Below, piece after piece: positions 18,464-30,041 of a stretch of DNA of 53,550 nucleotides. The stretch comes from Campylobacterales bacterium (GTDB taxonomy: Bacteria > Campylobacterota > Campylobacteria > Campylobacterales > JALSKU01), in NCBI GenBank assembly GCA_027065125.1, contig JAMOOV010000056.1, forward strand, positions 1 to 53,550, in the 5' to 3' direction. The translations under genes were made by a program, and so were the position numbers. The notes under the pieces are model-generated. The model was not told where the DNA came from. It ran no database searches and was given only the letters and a program-made list of their open reading frames with translations. Positions within the stretch are counted from its first letter, which is position 1, and every line of letters begins with the position of its first letter.

Positions 18464-20758
18464 ATGATGAGATCATTATGGGCCGGAGTATCCGGCTTAA
18501 ATGCACATCAAGTGGCTATGGATGTAGAGGGAAACAATATAGCCAATGTAAATACTGCAGGTTTTAAATACAGCAGAGTAAATTTTTCTGATTTGTTAAA
18601 TCAAACATCCAAAATAGCAACCGCACCTCAAGGAGAACTCGGAGGAAAAAATCCTATGCAAGTAGGTCTTGGAACTCAAGTTAGCTCTATCACTAAAATT
18701 TTTAAACAAGGCTCAATACAAACAACTGATAAAAATACTGACTTAGCTATACAGGGAGATGGATTTTTTGTGGTCAGTCCCGATGGTGGAAAAACATATA
18801 AATTTTCAAGAAATGGTGATTTTTCATTTGATGCAGATGGCAATTTTGTTGATAGTAATGGCTATATCGTGCAGGGATGGTTGAGAGATAAAGTGACAGG
18901 AGACATAGACTCTACTGCTCCTATAAAAAACATTACCATTCCACCCGGACTCACAACTCCGGCAAATGCATCCTCTTATGTCAATGTCAAAGCAAATCTA
19001 AACTCAGGAAATTTGATAGTAAACAAATCACCCATATATGCTTTAGATTCTAAAGCCGGATGGGTTGATAAAAATAATGACGATATTAAGACTGGCGATG
19101 AAGTTCATCTTGAAAATGATGAGGGAGATGACTATTTTGATAGTGATAAAAAATTAAGTGAGAGAGGCGAAGATTTTGGTGTTCTATTTAACTCTGTAGG
19201 TGAAGCATTTAATTTACAAGAAAATCAGGGAGTTTGGATAAGTTATGCAGATGCTAAAAATACTCAAACTATCACCAGCAATGGTAGTGGAAATATTGAT
19301 TTAACTCTGAATGGTACTAGTATAACAGGAGATATAACAGCAAGTTCAACTGATGAAACAGCACAGAAAATAGCAACTCTAATAAATCAAAATACAACAA
19401 AAACCGGTGTTACAGCCAATGTAAACGGTTCTGATATTACACTTGTCAATAATAATAATGGCACAACAGCTAATCTTAAAAATATAGATTTAAAAGTAAA
19501 CAGTAATGGTGGTAGCAATTTAAGCTCTAAAGAAGTATATACGGCATATCAATATCAATATGTAAAAAGTGGTGCTGCACCGATACAAGGTACTCCTGCC
19601 GTAGATACTACTGCAAAAATCAGAACATTTACTACTACTGAAGATTTAAGAGAAGCGATGCAACATGATGCCAGATTAAATGTAAATTATGACTCATCAG
19701 ATGACGGTGGTGAAGCAAGTAGCTCAAATAAAAATGACGGTGTTAAGGTAACTGTAACAGATGGGGGCAAATATCAAATAGAAAATCCATCAGGAGATGC
19801 TTTTAATAATGATGATGGAGATGATACAGATGCAACTGATGGCTCTACTCCTCTTACAAACAATAACGATACTGCAGATGATGATTACGATATGAACTTG
19901 AAGATTACGGCTATCACAGATGAGACAAATAATATCGGTGCTAATGATAAATTTACTAATACAATAGCTGCCCTCCAAGGAAATTTGCCGACAGGACAAA
20001 CTACTAGAATTTCACAAGAGATAACTGCGGCCACCCATGCTTCAAGTATAGATGTATTTGATTCACTTGGCTCAAAACATACTGTTAGATTTGAATTTAG
20101 AAAGATTGGCTATACCGATGATGGAGGCACCCAATGGAGTGTAATTATATCAGTTCCGGAACCTGGGGATATAAACGGTGGAGTAGCTCCAAAAAATATA
20201 GTTACAGGTAATATCAGCTTTAACTCTGATGGATCTTTGAGTACATATACTCCAACCAATTTAACATATACTGCAAACAATGGTTCAGCTCCAAATCAAA
20301 ATATAAATTTACAATTTGGAACAACAGGTCAATTTAACGGTATGACAAGCTTTGATGCTCACTCAAATACTTCCGGTATAAGCCAAGATGGATATCCCGG
20401 AGGTGACTTAAACGGTATAAGAGTTGATGAAACGGGAACTCTGATAGGAAGTTTTACAAACGGAAGAAGCTTCGGTCTTGCTCAAGTTTCAATGGCAAGT
20501 TTTACAAATAATATAGGACTTGAAAGTGACGGAGGAGGAGTGTATATCCAAACTTCAAACTCAGGAAATCCTATAATCGGACAGGCGGCAACAGGAAAAA
20601 GAGGTTTTATACAAGCTAGTTCACTTGAAATGAGCAATGTTGATCTTAGTAGAAGTTTAACTCAACTCATTATTATACAAAGAGGTTTTCAAGCCAACTC
20701 TAAAACCATAACCACATCGGATCAAATGTTAAATACTTTACTACAACTTAAACAGTAG
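18464..20758 (+). CDS. flgE: Flagellar hook protein, FlgE family (long paralog, 764 aa)
   Basis: MMRSLWAGVSGLNAHQVAMDVEGNNIANVNTAGFKYSRVNFSDLL...; C-term SNVDLSRSLTQLIIIQRGFQANSKTITTSDQMLNTLLQLKQ; internal Flagellin_IN-like and Asp/Gly-rich variable insert. Confidence 0.92.
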   Translation: MMRSLWAGVSGLNAHQVAMDVEGNNIANVNTAGFKYSRVNFSDLLNQTSKIATAPQGELGGKNPMQVGLGTQVSSITKIFKQGSIQTTDKNTDLAIQGDGFFVVSPDGGKTYKFSRNGDFSFDADGNFVDSNGYIVQGWLRDKVTGDIDSTAPIKNITIPPGLTTPANASSYVNVKANLNSGNLIVNKSPIYALDSKAGWVDKNNDDIKTGDEVHLENDEGDDYFDSDKKLSERGEDFGVLFNSVGEAFNLQENQGVWISYADAKNTQTITSNGSGNIDLTLNGTSITGDITASSTDETAQKIATLINQNTTKTGVTANVNGSDITLVNNNNGTTANLKNIDLKVNSNGGSNLSSKEVYTAYQYQYVKSGAAPIQGTPAVDTTAKIRTFTTTEDLREAMQHDARLNVNYDSSDDGGEASSSNKNDGVKVTVTDGGKYQIENPSGDAFNNDDGDDTDATDGSTPLTNNNDTADDDYDMNLKITAITDETNNIGANDKFTNTIAALQGNLPTGQTTRISQEITAATHASSIDVFDSLGSKHTVRFEFRKIGYTDDGGTQWSVIISVPEPGDINGGVAPKNIVTGNISFNSDGSLSTYTPTNLTYTANNGSAPNQNINLQFGTTGQFNGMTSFDAHSNTSGISQDGYPGGDLNGIRVDETGTLIGSFTNGRSFGLAQVSMASFTNNIGLESDGGGVYIQTSNSGNPIIGQAATGKRGFIQASSLEMSNVDLSRSLTQLIIIQRGFQANSKTITTSDQMLNTLLQLKQ

Positions 20759-20776
20759 ATAGTAAAATCAAAAGCT

Positions 20777-20801
20777 ATCGGCAAGTATAATACTTGCCGA
20801 T
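20777..20801. terminator. Bidirectional intrinsic terminator between convergent flgE and gdhA
   Basis: Perfect inverted repeat ATCGGCAAGTA-TAA-TACTTGCCGAT. Confidence 0.75.
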
Positions 20802-20810
20802 AATAATTTA

Positions 20811-22181
<1,371 letters not shown>

Positions 22182-22288
22182 TTATAAAAAAATATTATTA
22201 TAACTATATCACTTCAAGCTGATAGTTTTATTAAATTTAACTACAAGCTATCCGCTTTTAAAATTTTAGTAGAGTAAAAAAAGAGGAT

Positions 22289-22309
22289 TAGAGGACATTG
22301 AGTCCTCTA
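22289..22309 (-). terminator. Intrinsic terminator downstream of the malic enzyme gene
   Basis: Hairpin TAGAGGAC-ATTGA-GTCCTCTA; on the minus strand followed by aatcctcTTTTTTT. Confidence 0.55.
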
Positions 22310-22315
22310 AAAAAT

Positions 22316-23581
22316 TTATTTTAAAAATTTATCTTCAAGCTCTTTTTTGTAAGCTTCAAGATCAAAATTTTCGATAGTGGCAACACCATCCTCGATCGCC
22401 GCTTTCGCAACTGCATATGATTCAAATACCGCTATTCTCTTATCAAAAGGGGATGGAATGATATAGTTTTTACCATACTCCATATCATCTCTGTCGGGAT
22501 ATGCCGCTTTTACATAATCAGGCACAGGCTCTTTTGCAAGTGCCGCCAAAGCTTTTGCCGCCGCCATTTTCATATTTTCGGTTATCTTTGTAGCTCTTAC
22601 ATCAAGAGCCCCTCTAAAGATAAATGGAAATCCAAGAACATTATTGATTTGATTTGGAAAGTCGCTTCTGCCTGTTCCCACATAAGCATCATCTCTTACT
22701 TCATGCACTTCATTTGGTAGTATCTCCGGAGTAGGATTTGCACAAGCATATATGATAGGATCTTTTGCCATGCTTCTTACCATATCTTGTGTTATTAGTC
22801 CGGGAGCAGAAAGTCCAAGCACCATATCGGCACCCTTTATAGCATCTTCAAGAGTTCTATCGTCGGTCTCTATGGCAAACTCCTCCTTATACTTATTGAG
22901 CCCGTCTCTTCCTTTATATATGACACCTTTGCTATCAAGCATTAATATATGCTCAACTCCAAGAAGTTTATACATCTTTGCACAGGCTATACCTGCCGCA
23001 CCCGCACCTATAACTACAAGTTTAAGATCTTCCGCTTTTTTGCCACTAATTTCAAGAACATTTATAAGTCCTGCAGTCGAAATGATAGCGGTTCCGTGCT
23101 GATCGTCATGAAAAACCGGTACTTTGCATATCTCTTTTAATTTCTCCTCTATCTCAAAACATTTAGGAGCTTTTATATCCTCAAGATTGATACCTCCGAA
23201 ACTATCGGCGATAGCCGCCGTCACTTTTATGATCTCATCGGTATCTTTTGTGTTTAACTCTATATCCACCGCATCAACATCGGCAAACTTTTTAAACAAT
23301 ACCCCTTTTCCTTCCATTACCGGCTTTCCTGCAAGATGACCTATATCTCCAAGTCCCAAAACCGCTGTACCGTCGCTTACTACCGCAACAAGATTGCCTT
23401 TATTGGTATATTTGTATGCCAAAGATACATCTTTTTCTATCTCTTTGCAAGGTATGGCGACTCCCGGGGTATATGCCATAGAAAGTTCTTCTGCCGTGTC
23501 ACAAGGTTTTTTTAACAAAGTTCCTGTTTTTCCGCCTATATGATAATCCAAACACTGCTGTTCCCATTCTGTTTTACTCAT
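22316..23581 (-). CDS. Malic enzyme (malate dehydrogenase, oxaloacetate-decarboxylating)
   Basis: AYTPGVAIPCKEIEKD...NLVAVVSDGTAVLGLGDIGHLAGKPVMEGKGVLFKKFADVDAVDIELN...FHDDQHGTAIISTAGLIN. Confidence 0.93.
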   Translation of the reverse strand: MSKTEWEQQCLDYHIGGKTGTLLKKPCDTAEELSMAYTPGVAIPCKEIEKDVSLAYKYTNKGNLVAVVSDGTAVLGLGDIGHLAGKPVMEGKGVLFKKFADVDAVDIELNTKDTDEIIKVTAAIADSFGGINLEDIKAPKCFEIEEKLKEICKVPVFHDDQHGTAIISTAGLINVLEISGKKAEDLKLVVIGAGAAGIACAKMYKLLGVEHILMLDSKGVIYKGRDGLNKYKEEFAIETDDRTLEDAIKGADMVLGLSAPGLITQDMVRSMAKDPIIYACANPTPEILPNEVHEVRDDAYVGTGRSDFPNQINNVLGFPFIFRGALDVRATKITENMKMAAAKALAALAKEPVPDYVKAAYPDRDDMEYGKNYIIPSPFDKRIAVFESYAVAKAAIEDGVATIENFDLEAYKKELEDKFLK

Positions 23582-24977
23582 TGTTTACCTCCATAAAATT
23601 TATTAGATTTTTTATTCTTGTTATCAATTCATCTTTTCCGACTACCGCCATAATATCGTAGATAGAGGGACTTACTGCGGTTCCTACGATAGAAATCCTA
23701 ATGATTTGTGCGATATTTTTAAGTTTCAAACTGTTTTTTTCCATAAAATCTTTTAAAGCCTCTTCAAATTCCAAAGGGGTTCTTAACTTCCCCTTATACT
23801 CTTGCAAATAAATCAAAAATTTTTCGGCTATCTCTTTTGCATCGTTTTTGAGAAATTTCTTAACAGCTTTTTCATCATAGTTTTTTGGTCTATCAAGTAT
23901 GTTTTTTGTCTTTTGAGCCATCTCTTTTAGAGTTTTCGCTCTCTCTCTTAAAGAGTCTATCAGTATCTCTTTTTTATCAATACTGCTTAAATCCACATCA
24001 AAATATTTTAACTCTTTAATAACTCTTTCATAACTTGCCTCTTTGATATAGTAAGAGTTAAGCCACAAAAGCTTTTCGGCATTATAAGCGGAGGCGGATT
24101 TGTTTATATCTTTCGGATCAAAAAGCTCTATCATCTCTTGTAAAGAAAATATCTCTTGATCACCATGGCTCCAGCCGAGCCTTACCAAAAAATTAAGTAA
24201 AGCTTCAGGTAAATAGCCCTCTTTTTTATACTCCATCACATCCATAGCCCCATCTCTTTTGGAGAGTTTCTTCCCGCTTGGATTTAGTATCATGGGGATA
24301 TGATAAAATCTCGGTATATCAAAACCGAGAGCTTTATATATAACTATCTGCTTCGGAGTATTAGATAGGTGATCGTCTCCTCTTATAATATCCGTAACAC
24401 TCATATCGTGATCGTCTATCGCAACTACAAAGTTGTAAGTGGGAGTTCCGTCACTTCTTGCTATGATAAAATCATCCATAACATCATCAGTATTGACAGA
24501 TATCTCTCCTTTTATACCGTCATCAAAAGTAATAGTTTCGTTTGTGGGAGCCTTTATCCTGACAACCGGCTTGACCCCTTCGGGAGGAGTTCCCTTAAAA
24601 TCTCTATATCTACCGTCATATCTCGGTCTTTGCTTGGCTTTCATTTGAGACTCTCTAAGCTTGTCAAGCTCCTCTTTTGTCATATAGCAGTAGTAAGCCT
24701 TATCCTCGTCAAGAAGTTTTTGTATATAACTTTTATAGATATCAAATCTCTTTGACTGGTATGTTATCTCACCGTCATGTTCCAATCCGACCCACTCAAA
24801 AGCCTCTTCGATAGCCTTTGCGGCTTCGATAGAATTTCTTTTTAAGTCGGTATCTTCGATGCGAAGTAAAAATTTTCCTCCGTTTTTTCTTGCCCAAAGA
24901 TAGCTATAAAGTGCCGTTCTAAGTCCTCCGATATGAAGATAACCCGTAGGTGAAGGAGCAAATCTAGTGATAACCAT
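23574..24977 (-). CDS. gltX: Glutamyl-tRNA synthetase (GltX family)
   Basis: MVITRFAPSPTGYLHIGGLRTALYSYLWAR (HIGH-like) and KLSKRDGAMDV (KMSKS-like) motifs; 467 aa. Confidence 0.95.
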   Translation of the reverse strand: MVITRFAPSPTGYLHIGGLRTALYSYLWARKNGGKFLLRIEDTDLKRNSIEAAKAIEEAFEWVGLEHDGEITYQSKRFDIYKSYIQKLLDEDKAYYCYMTKEELDKLRESQMKAKQRPRYDGRYRDFKGTPPEGVKPVVRIKAPTNETITFDDGIKGEISVNTDDVMDDFIIARSDGTPTYNFVVAIDDHDMSVTDIIRGDDHLSNTPKQIVIYKALGFDIPRFYHIPMILNPSGKKLSKRDGAMDVMEYKKEGYLPEALLNFLVRLGWSHGDQEIFSLQEMIELFDPKDINKSASAYNAEKLLWLNSYYIKEASYERVIKELKYFDVDLSSIDKKEILIDSLRERAKTLKEMAQKTKNILDRPKNYDEKAVKKFLKNDAKEIAEKFLIYLQEYKGKLRTPLEFEEALKDFMEKNSLKLKNIAQIIRISIVGTAVSPSIYDIMAVVGKDELITRIKNLINFMEVNNE

Positions 24978-25070
24978 AAAATACCTTTTTTTGAAATCTT
25001 TCAGTGATTTTAGCAGAGTTTTGCAAAATTTATGATAAAATTTGTACTAATTTTTAAAAAGGAATATGCT

Positions 25071-25916
25071 GTGATTAAAAAAAGTGTTAAAATTCTGTTG
25101 TTTCTACTTATTGTAAGTAGCTTTTCGTATGCTGGGTTGGTTGATGGTATTTCTATAATAGTCAACGACTCGCCTATTACTCTTTTTGAGATAAGAAATT
25201 TATCCCAAAAGTTAAATGTATCTCCTCAAAAAGCAACACAAATACTAATAGAAGAAAAGCTTAAAGAGAATCTTGTAAAAAAATATGGAATCAGGGCAGA
25301 CAGTCTTGATATAGAAGATGAAATGGAAAAAATTAGCTCGAGAGCCGGCATGTCTATTATGGATTTTCAAAATTATCTTGAACAACAAGGTGTCGACATA
25401 GATGAATATAAAAAAGATTTGGCTCAAAAAATTAAACAACAAAAATTATATAAAAAAATAGCTTCAACAAGAATAAAAAAAGCAACACAAAGTGAAATGA
25501 AAAATTTTTATAAAAACAATATAAATCTCTATTCTATTCCTCAAATGATAGATGCTATCCAATATATTTCGGACAATAGAAATGCTTTAAAAAAAATGAT
25601 TAAAAATCCTATGCTAAATATAGAGGGTATATCCAAAAAAGAGACTATTTTAAAAAGTCAAAGTATCAATCCAAAATTGCTATACATCCTAAGACAAACA
25701 AAAGAAGGTTCATTTACACCTATCTTAACATTAAAAAAAAGCTTTTCAACTTTTTATATAAAAAGAAAAATAAATGTCAAAACTATACCGTTTGACAAAG
25801 TAAAAAATGATATTTTTGCCAGAATGATGGACAAAAGAGAGAAAGATATTATCAAATCTTACTTTGATAAACTGATATCCGAAGCTCAGATTAGAATCAT
25901 TAGAGAGCCAAAGTAG
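25071..25916 (+). CDS. SurA-like periplasmic peptidyl-prolyl isomerase/chaperone
   Basis: Signal peptide KKSVKILLFLLIVSSFSYAGLVDGISIIVNDSPITLFEIRNLSQKLNVSPQKATQILIEEKLKENLVKKYGI, a SurA_N-like domain. Start uncertain (GTG after aaaggaatatgct, or upstream ATG at 25032). Confidence 0.75.
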   Translation: MIKKSVKILLFLLIVSSFSYAGLVDGISIIVNDSPITLFEIRNLSQKLNVSPQKATQILIEEKLKENLVKKYGIRADSLDIEDEMEKISSRAGMSIMDFQNYLEQQGVDIDEYKKDLAQKIKQQKLYKKIASTRIKKATQSEMKNFYKNNINLYSIPQMIDAIQYISDNRNALKKMIKNPMLNIEGISKKETILKSQSINPKLLYILRQTKEGSFTPILTLKKSFSTFYIKRKINVKTIPFDKVKNDIFARMMDKREKDIIKSYFDKLISEAQIRIIREPK

Positions 25917-25922
25917 TGTAAA

Positions 25923-26273
25923 TTAATTGCTAAAGAACTCATCCTCGGTTTCATTAATATCAAAAGTAGTTTCGATGCTTTTATTGGTATCCATTTGAGT
26001 TACTACTACTTTCCATCTACCGGGAACTCTTCCCGGTAAAAATCTATAATCATATGCTGATCCATAGTATGGGGGGATCAATATATATCTTATTCTATCA
26101 TCTTTTGGTGTTTTAGGAGAAATCCAGTTGAATTTTAATTTTATATTTTGTGAACCGTCAGATCTATCGGCAAAATATGTACATGTTACAGTATTGTCTT
26201 TTTGCTCACATTTTAAACTATTTGCATACAAACAAAACGACATTATAGATACAAAAATCAATCCTCTTTTCAA
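25923..26273 (-). CDS. Conserved hypothetical exported protein
   Basis: 116 aa with a signal peptide (MKRGLIFVSIMSFCLYANSLKC); adjacent to accC on the same strand. Confidence 0.6.
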   Translation of the reverse strand: MKRGLIFVSIMSFCLYANSLKCEQKDNTVTCTYFADRSDGSQNIKLKFNWISPKTPKDDRIRYILIPPYYGSAYDYRFLPGRVPGRWKVVVTQMDTNKSIETTFDINETEDEFFSN

Positions 26274-26277
26274 TATA

Positions 26278-27615
26278 TTATCCTAAATAGTTGGTATCAA
26301 AATCATTTCTTACAAAATCGACATTTTTCATCATTTTTTTATGAAATGCAATTGTTGTTTTTATGCCTTCCACCTTAAATTCATTCAAAGATTCTTTCAT
26401 TTTAGCTATAGCTCTTTGTCTATCTTCTCCCCAAATGATAAGCTTTCCTATCATCGAATCATAATGTGGAGAAACAACATAATTGCAGTATGCATGAGAA
26501 TCAATCCTCACATTTCTTCCGCCCGGAGTTATCCATTTTGTTATTTTTCCCGGACTTGGGATGAACTTTTCAGGATCTTCGGCAGTAATTCTACACTCTA
26601 TTGCATGCCCCTTTAACTCTATGTCGCTTTGAGGAGGGAGTTTTTCACCTTCGGCAACTCTTATCATAAGCTCTATGATATCAACACCGCTTACCATTTC
26701 GCTAACAGTATGCTCCACTTGAAGTCTTGTATTCATCTCCATAAAGTAGAAATTTTTATCACTATCTACCAAAAATTCAAAAGTTCCTGCATTTTCATAG
26801 CCTATGGCTTTTGTTGCTTTTACTGCTGTTTTTAACAATTTTTCTCTTGTCTTATCATCAAGTATAGTAGCGGGAGACTCCTCTATAAGCTTTTGATGTC
26901 TTCTTTGTAAAGAGCAATCTCTTTCTCCCAAATGAATAGCATTTCCATGCTTATCCGCTATAACTTGCACCTCTATATGTCTTGGATTTTTGATATACTT
27001 TTCCATATATAAAGTTCCATCTCCAAAGGCATTAACCGCTTCACTACCGGCAGATAAAAAAGCATTTTCTATATATTTTTCACTTTCTACGATTCTCATA
27101 CCTCTTCCACCGCCTCCCGCACTAGCTTTTACGATAACGGGATAGCCTATCTTGGATGCTAACTCTTTGGCTTGTTCTACATCCTTAATAGCTCCTTCGC
27201 TTCCAAGGATAACCGGAACTCCGGCTTTTTTCATAACCTCTTTAGCTTTGGACTTATCACTCATAGTAGCCATAAGCTCAACCGACGGTCCTATAAATGT
27301 TACATTGTGATATTTACAAATCTCTACAAAATTTTGATTTTCACTAAGAAAACCGTAACCGGGAAAAACAGCATCACAACCGCTAATCTCAACAGCCGCC
27401 ATAATTGAGGGAATATTTAGATAGCTTTCGTTGGATTTTACTCCTCCTATACAAATAGCAAGGTCGGCAAATTTCAAATATTCAGCATCCTTGTCAGCCG
27501 TTGAATACACAACAACTGCTGTTTTTCCCATCTCTTTTATGGTTCTTATTGCTCTTAGAGCAATTTCTCCTCTATTTGCTACAAGAATTTTTTTTATCTT
27601 CTTCATGTATTTCAC
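26278..27615 (-). CDS. accC: Acetyl-CoA carboxylase biotin carboxylase subunit
   Basis: KKILVANRGEIALRAIRTIKEMGK...GGGGRGMRIV...NPRHIEVQVIADKHGNAIHLGERDCSLQRRHQKLIEE...MNTRLQVEHTVSEM. Confidence 0.97.
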   Translation of the reverse strand: MKYMKKIKKILVANRGEIALRAIRTIKEMGKTAVVVYSTADKDAEYLKFADLAICIGGVKSNESYLNIPSIMAAVEISGCDAVFPGYGFLSENQNFVEICKYHNVTFIGPSVELMATMSDKSKAKEVMKKAGVPVILGSEGAIKDVEQAKELASKIGYPVIVKASAGGGGRGMRIVESEKYIENAFLSAGSEAVNAFGDGTLYMEKYIKNPRHIEVQVIADKHGNAIHLGERDCSLQRRHQKLIEESPATILDDKTREKLLKTAVKATKAIGYENAGTFEFLVDSDKNFYFMEMNTRLQVEHTVSEMVSGVDIIELMIRVAEGEKLPPQSDIELKGHAIECRITAEDPEKFIPSPGKITKWITPGGRNVRIDSHAYCNYVVSPHYDSMIGKLIIWGEDRQRAIAKMKESLNEFKVEGIKTTIAFHKKMMKNVDFVRNDFDTNYLG

Positions 27616-27618
27616 TTT

Positions 27619-28080
27619 CTATATTTTCTCAACACGAAAAATAGGCTGATCAAATTCTACAGGTTCACCGTCGCTTACTAAAATCTCCAAAATTTTACAG
27701 TTAAATTCAGACTCTATCTCATTCATTATTTTCATAGCTTCTATGATAGCTACCGTATCACCCTTTTTCACACTATCGCCAACTTGCACAAAAGGTGCGG
27801 CTCCCGGACTTGGAGCTTGATAAAAAGTTCCTACCATCGGCGACTTGATATAAAGAGAGTCGCTTTTGTTTTGCTGACTTGGTTCGCTAACCGAAATATC
27901 TGCTATTTTGCTTTCCGGCTGATTTTGAATCACCTCTTTTGCTTGTTGTACTTGAGCTACATTTTGAACCTCTATACCCTTTTGAAAAGTGATCTCAAAA
28001 TCTCCATCTTTTAACTTCAATTTTCCAAGACTACTTTTATCAAAACTTCTCATCAACTCTTTTATATCTTTTAAATCCAT
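27619..28080 (-). CDS. accB: Acetyl-CoA carboxylase biotin carboxyl carrier protein
   Basis: C-terminal biotinyl motif VAIIEAMKIMNEIE; SPMVGTFYQAPSPGAAPFVQVGD. Confidence 0.96.
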   Translation of the reverse strand: MDLKDIKELMRSFDKSSLGKLKLKDGDFEITFQKGIEVQNVAQVQQAKEVIQNQPESKIADISVSEPSQQNKSDSLYIKSPMVGTFYQAPSPGAAPFVQVGDSVKKGDTVAIIEAMKIMNEIESEFNCKILEILVSDGEPVEFDQPIFRVEKI

Positions 28081-28163
28081 TATTTTTTCTCCTTAAATTC
28101 CCCATAGGAATAGTTTGGATATAATAACATAAATTTAATTTGTATATTTTTAAAAGGATGTAA

Positions 28164-28724
28164 ATGGGACTTAAATCAGACAATTGGATAAGAGAAAAAT
28201 CTCTAAAAGAGAAAATGATAGAGCCTTTTTGCGAAGAGCAGGTAGGTAAAAATGTTGTTAGCTACGGAGTTAGCAGCTACGGATACGATATAAGAGTAGG
28301 GGAAGAGTTTAAAATCTTTACAAATGTCAGCTCCACGGTAGTTGATCCTAAAAATTTTGATGATAAAAATGTAGTTGATTTTAAAGGTGAAGTTTGCATA
28401 GTTCCGCCCAACTCTTTCGCACTAGCAAGAACGATAGAATACTTTAAGATACCCGACAATGTACTTGCCATATGTCTTGGAAAAAGCACTTATGCAAGAT
28501 GCGGTATCATTGTCAATGTAACTCCGTTTGAACCGGGATTTGAAGGACATATAACCATAGAGATAAGCAATACCACTCCACTTCCTGCCAAAATATATGC
28601 TAATGAAGGTATAGCACAAGTTCTCTTTTTTGAAGGAGATGAGCAGTGTAAAACCACATATAGAGACAAAAACGGCAAATATCAAAAACAAAAAGGTATA
28701 ACTTTGCCAAGGATTTTAAAATAG
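28164..28724 (+). CDS. dcd: dCTP deaminase
   Basis: [20 protein letters not shown]...[80 protein letters not shown]. Confidence 0.96.
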   Translation: MGLKSDNWIREKSLKEKMIEPFCEEQVGKNVVSYGVSSYGYDIRVGEEFKIFTNVSSTVVDPKNFDDKNVVDFKGEVCIVPPNSFALARTIEYFKIPDNVLAICLGKSTYARCGIIVNVTPFEPGFEGHITIEISNTTPLPAKIYANEGIAQVLFFEGDEQCKTTYRDKNGKYQKQKGITLPRILK

Positions 28725-28741
28725 CAAAATTTTCTATCTTT

Positions 28742-29260
28742 TTGGTATCTCTTTTTTTTATTTGCGGATGTAGCATCAAATATCAAGATATTGCACCCGA
28801 AAAAAACTCTCCAAGAGTTCAACTCTTGGAAAAAGAGATACTATCTCTTTCGAAAAATATTGACAAAATTGAAGCAGAAGATTTAGCGATATTTAGTATA
28901 AGTTATAGCAAAAAATTGGCAAATGATTATCATATCACTCTATCTCCTCTTTTTCAAAACTTCCTTATAAATATAGGCCTAAGAAAAAAGGGATACTGCT
29001 ACAACTATGCGAATGATCTTTTAAAAGCTCTTTTAAAAAGAGGTTATAAAAGTTTTGATTTTTATAGAGTTATTTACAAAAAAGGGACTATGTTTGAACA
29101 TAATGCCATACTAATAAGAGCAAAAAATTCAAAAGTTTCCGGAGTTATACTTGACGGCTGGAGAAATGCCGGAAAATTATATTTCTCAAAAATAGAGAAT
29201 GACAAAGAGTATAAATGGAAAATATTTTATAAAGCTTATCCCAAATTTTGCAATAGATAA
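28742..29260 (+). CDS. Putative lipoprotein of unknown function
   Basis: Hydrophobic N-terminus with a lipobox-like FFICGCS; TTG start or earlier non-ATG start; immediately downstream of dcd. Confidence 0.6.
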   Translation: MVSLFFICGCSIKYQDIAPEKNSPRVQLLEKEILSLSKNIDKIEAEDLAIFSISYSKKLANDYHITLSPLFQNFLINIGLRKKGYCYNYANDLLKALLKRGYKSFDFYRVIYKKGTMFEHNAILIRAKNSKVSGVILDGWRNAGKLYFSKIENDKEYKWKIFYKAYPKFCNR

Positions 29261-29267
29261 TTTTACT

Positions 29268-30041
29268 CTATTGTTTCGCCCATTTTTTCAACTCTTCTGA
29301 AAATTGGGGAGTGTCTAAGATATCTATATGTGTCGTATCTTTGAAGATAACCACATTTGATAAATTTTTTATATGAGATATTAGGTTGCTTGTTCTTTTG
29401 TTGGAAACAGTAATATCCTTATCTACCATAAAAACAGTAATAGGAATTTTTATATCTTTTATAAAATATAGCGAATTAAACTTGTGTTTGATAAGCAAAG
29501 ATATAGGAAAGTATGGATACTTTTCTTTGGCTACAGCCTCTATAGAATCATAAGGTGTTATAAGCAAAAGCTTTTTAAGCTTTCTTTTATGTGATAGATA
29601 AACAGCTACTCCGCTACCAAGACTTCGACCTATTACATAAACTTCCTTCTCTTTTGCATAAACATCATATATCTTTAAGGCATCTTTAAATATATCTTTT
29701 TGAGTAGGAGTACCGCTACTTAATGCATTGCCTCTATAGTTAAATGCTACTATATCAAAGCCATTCAAATCTTTACAATATTGTATAAAATCGGTGGCAT
29801 CGTCACTATTTCCACCAAAATATATGATAAGCTTTGAGGAGTTACTCTCTTTATAAACACCATCAAGCAAAACTTCTTCGCTTTCAAGCTTAATCTCTTT
29901 ACAATCACCACAGATGGTTAAAACTTGGGGTTTTTGTTTTTTTACTATTGAGAAGTTAAATATCTTACTATCTTGAGTAAAATATAGATAAAATACCGCT
30001 CCTACATATAGGCACACTATTAGGAGCAGTAACTTTATCAT
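29268..30041 (-). CDS. Alpha/beta hydrolase, membrane-anchored
   Basis: N-terminal TM; nucleophile elbow VIGRSLGSGVAVYLSHK; FNYRGNALSSGTPTQKDIFKDALKIYD; catalytic His context DTTHIDILDTPQF. Confidence 0.8.
   Translation of the reverse strand: MIKLLLLIVCLYVGAVFYLYFTQDSKIFNFSIVKKQKPQVLTICGDCKEIKLESEEVLLDGVYKESNSSKLIIYFGGNSDDATDFIQYCKDLNGFDIVAFNYRGNALSSGTPTQKDIFKDALKIYDVYAKEKEVYVIGRSLGSGVAVYLSHKRKLKKLLLITPYDSIEAVAKEKYPYFPISLLIKHKFNSLYFIKDIKIPITVFMVDKDITVSNKRTSNLISHIKNLSNVVIFKDTTHIDILDTPQFSEELKKWAKQ

Noticed and set aside
23574-24977. Assignment of gltX as the non-discriminating versus the tRNA-Gln-specific GluRS of a two-GluRS lineage
   Set aside because: Cannot be decided without aligning to the second paralog, which is not in the window.
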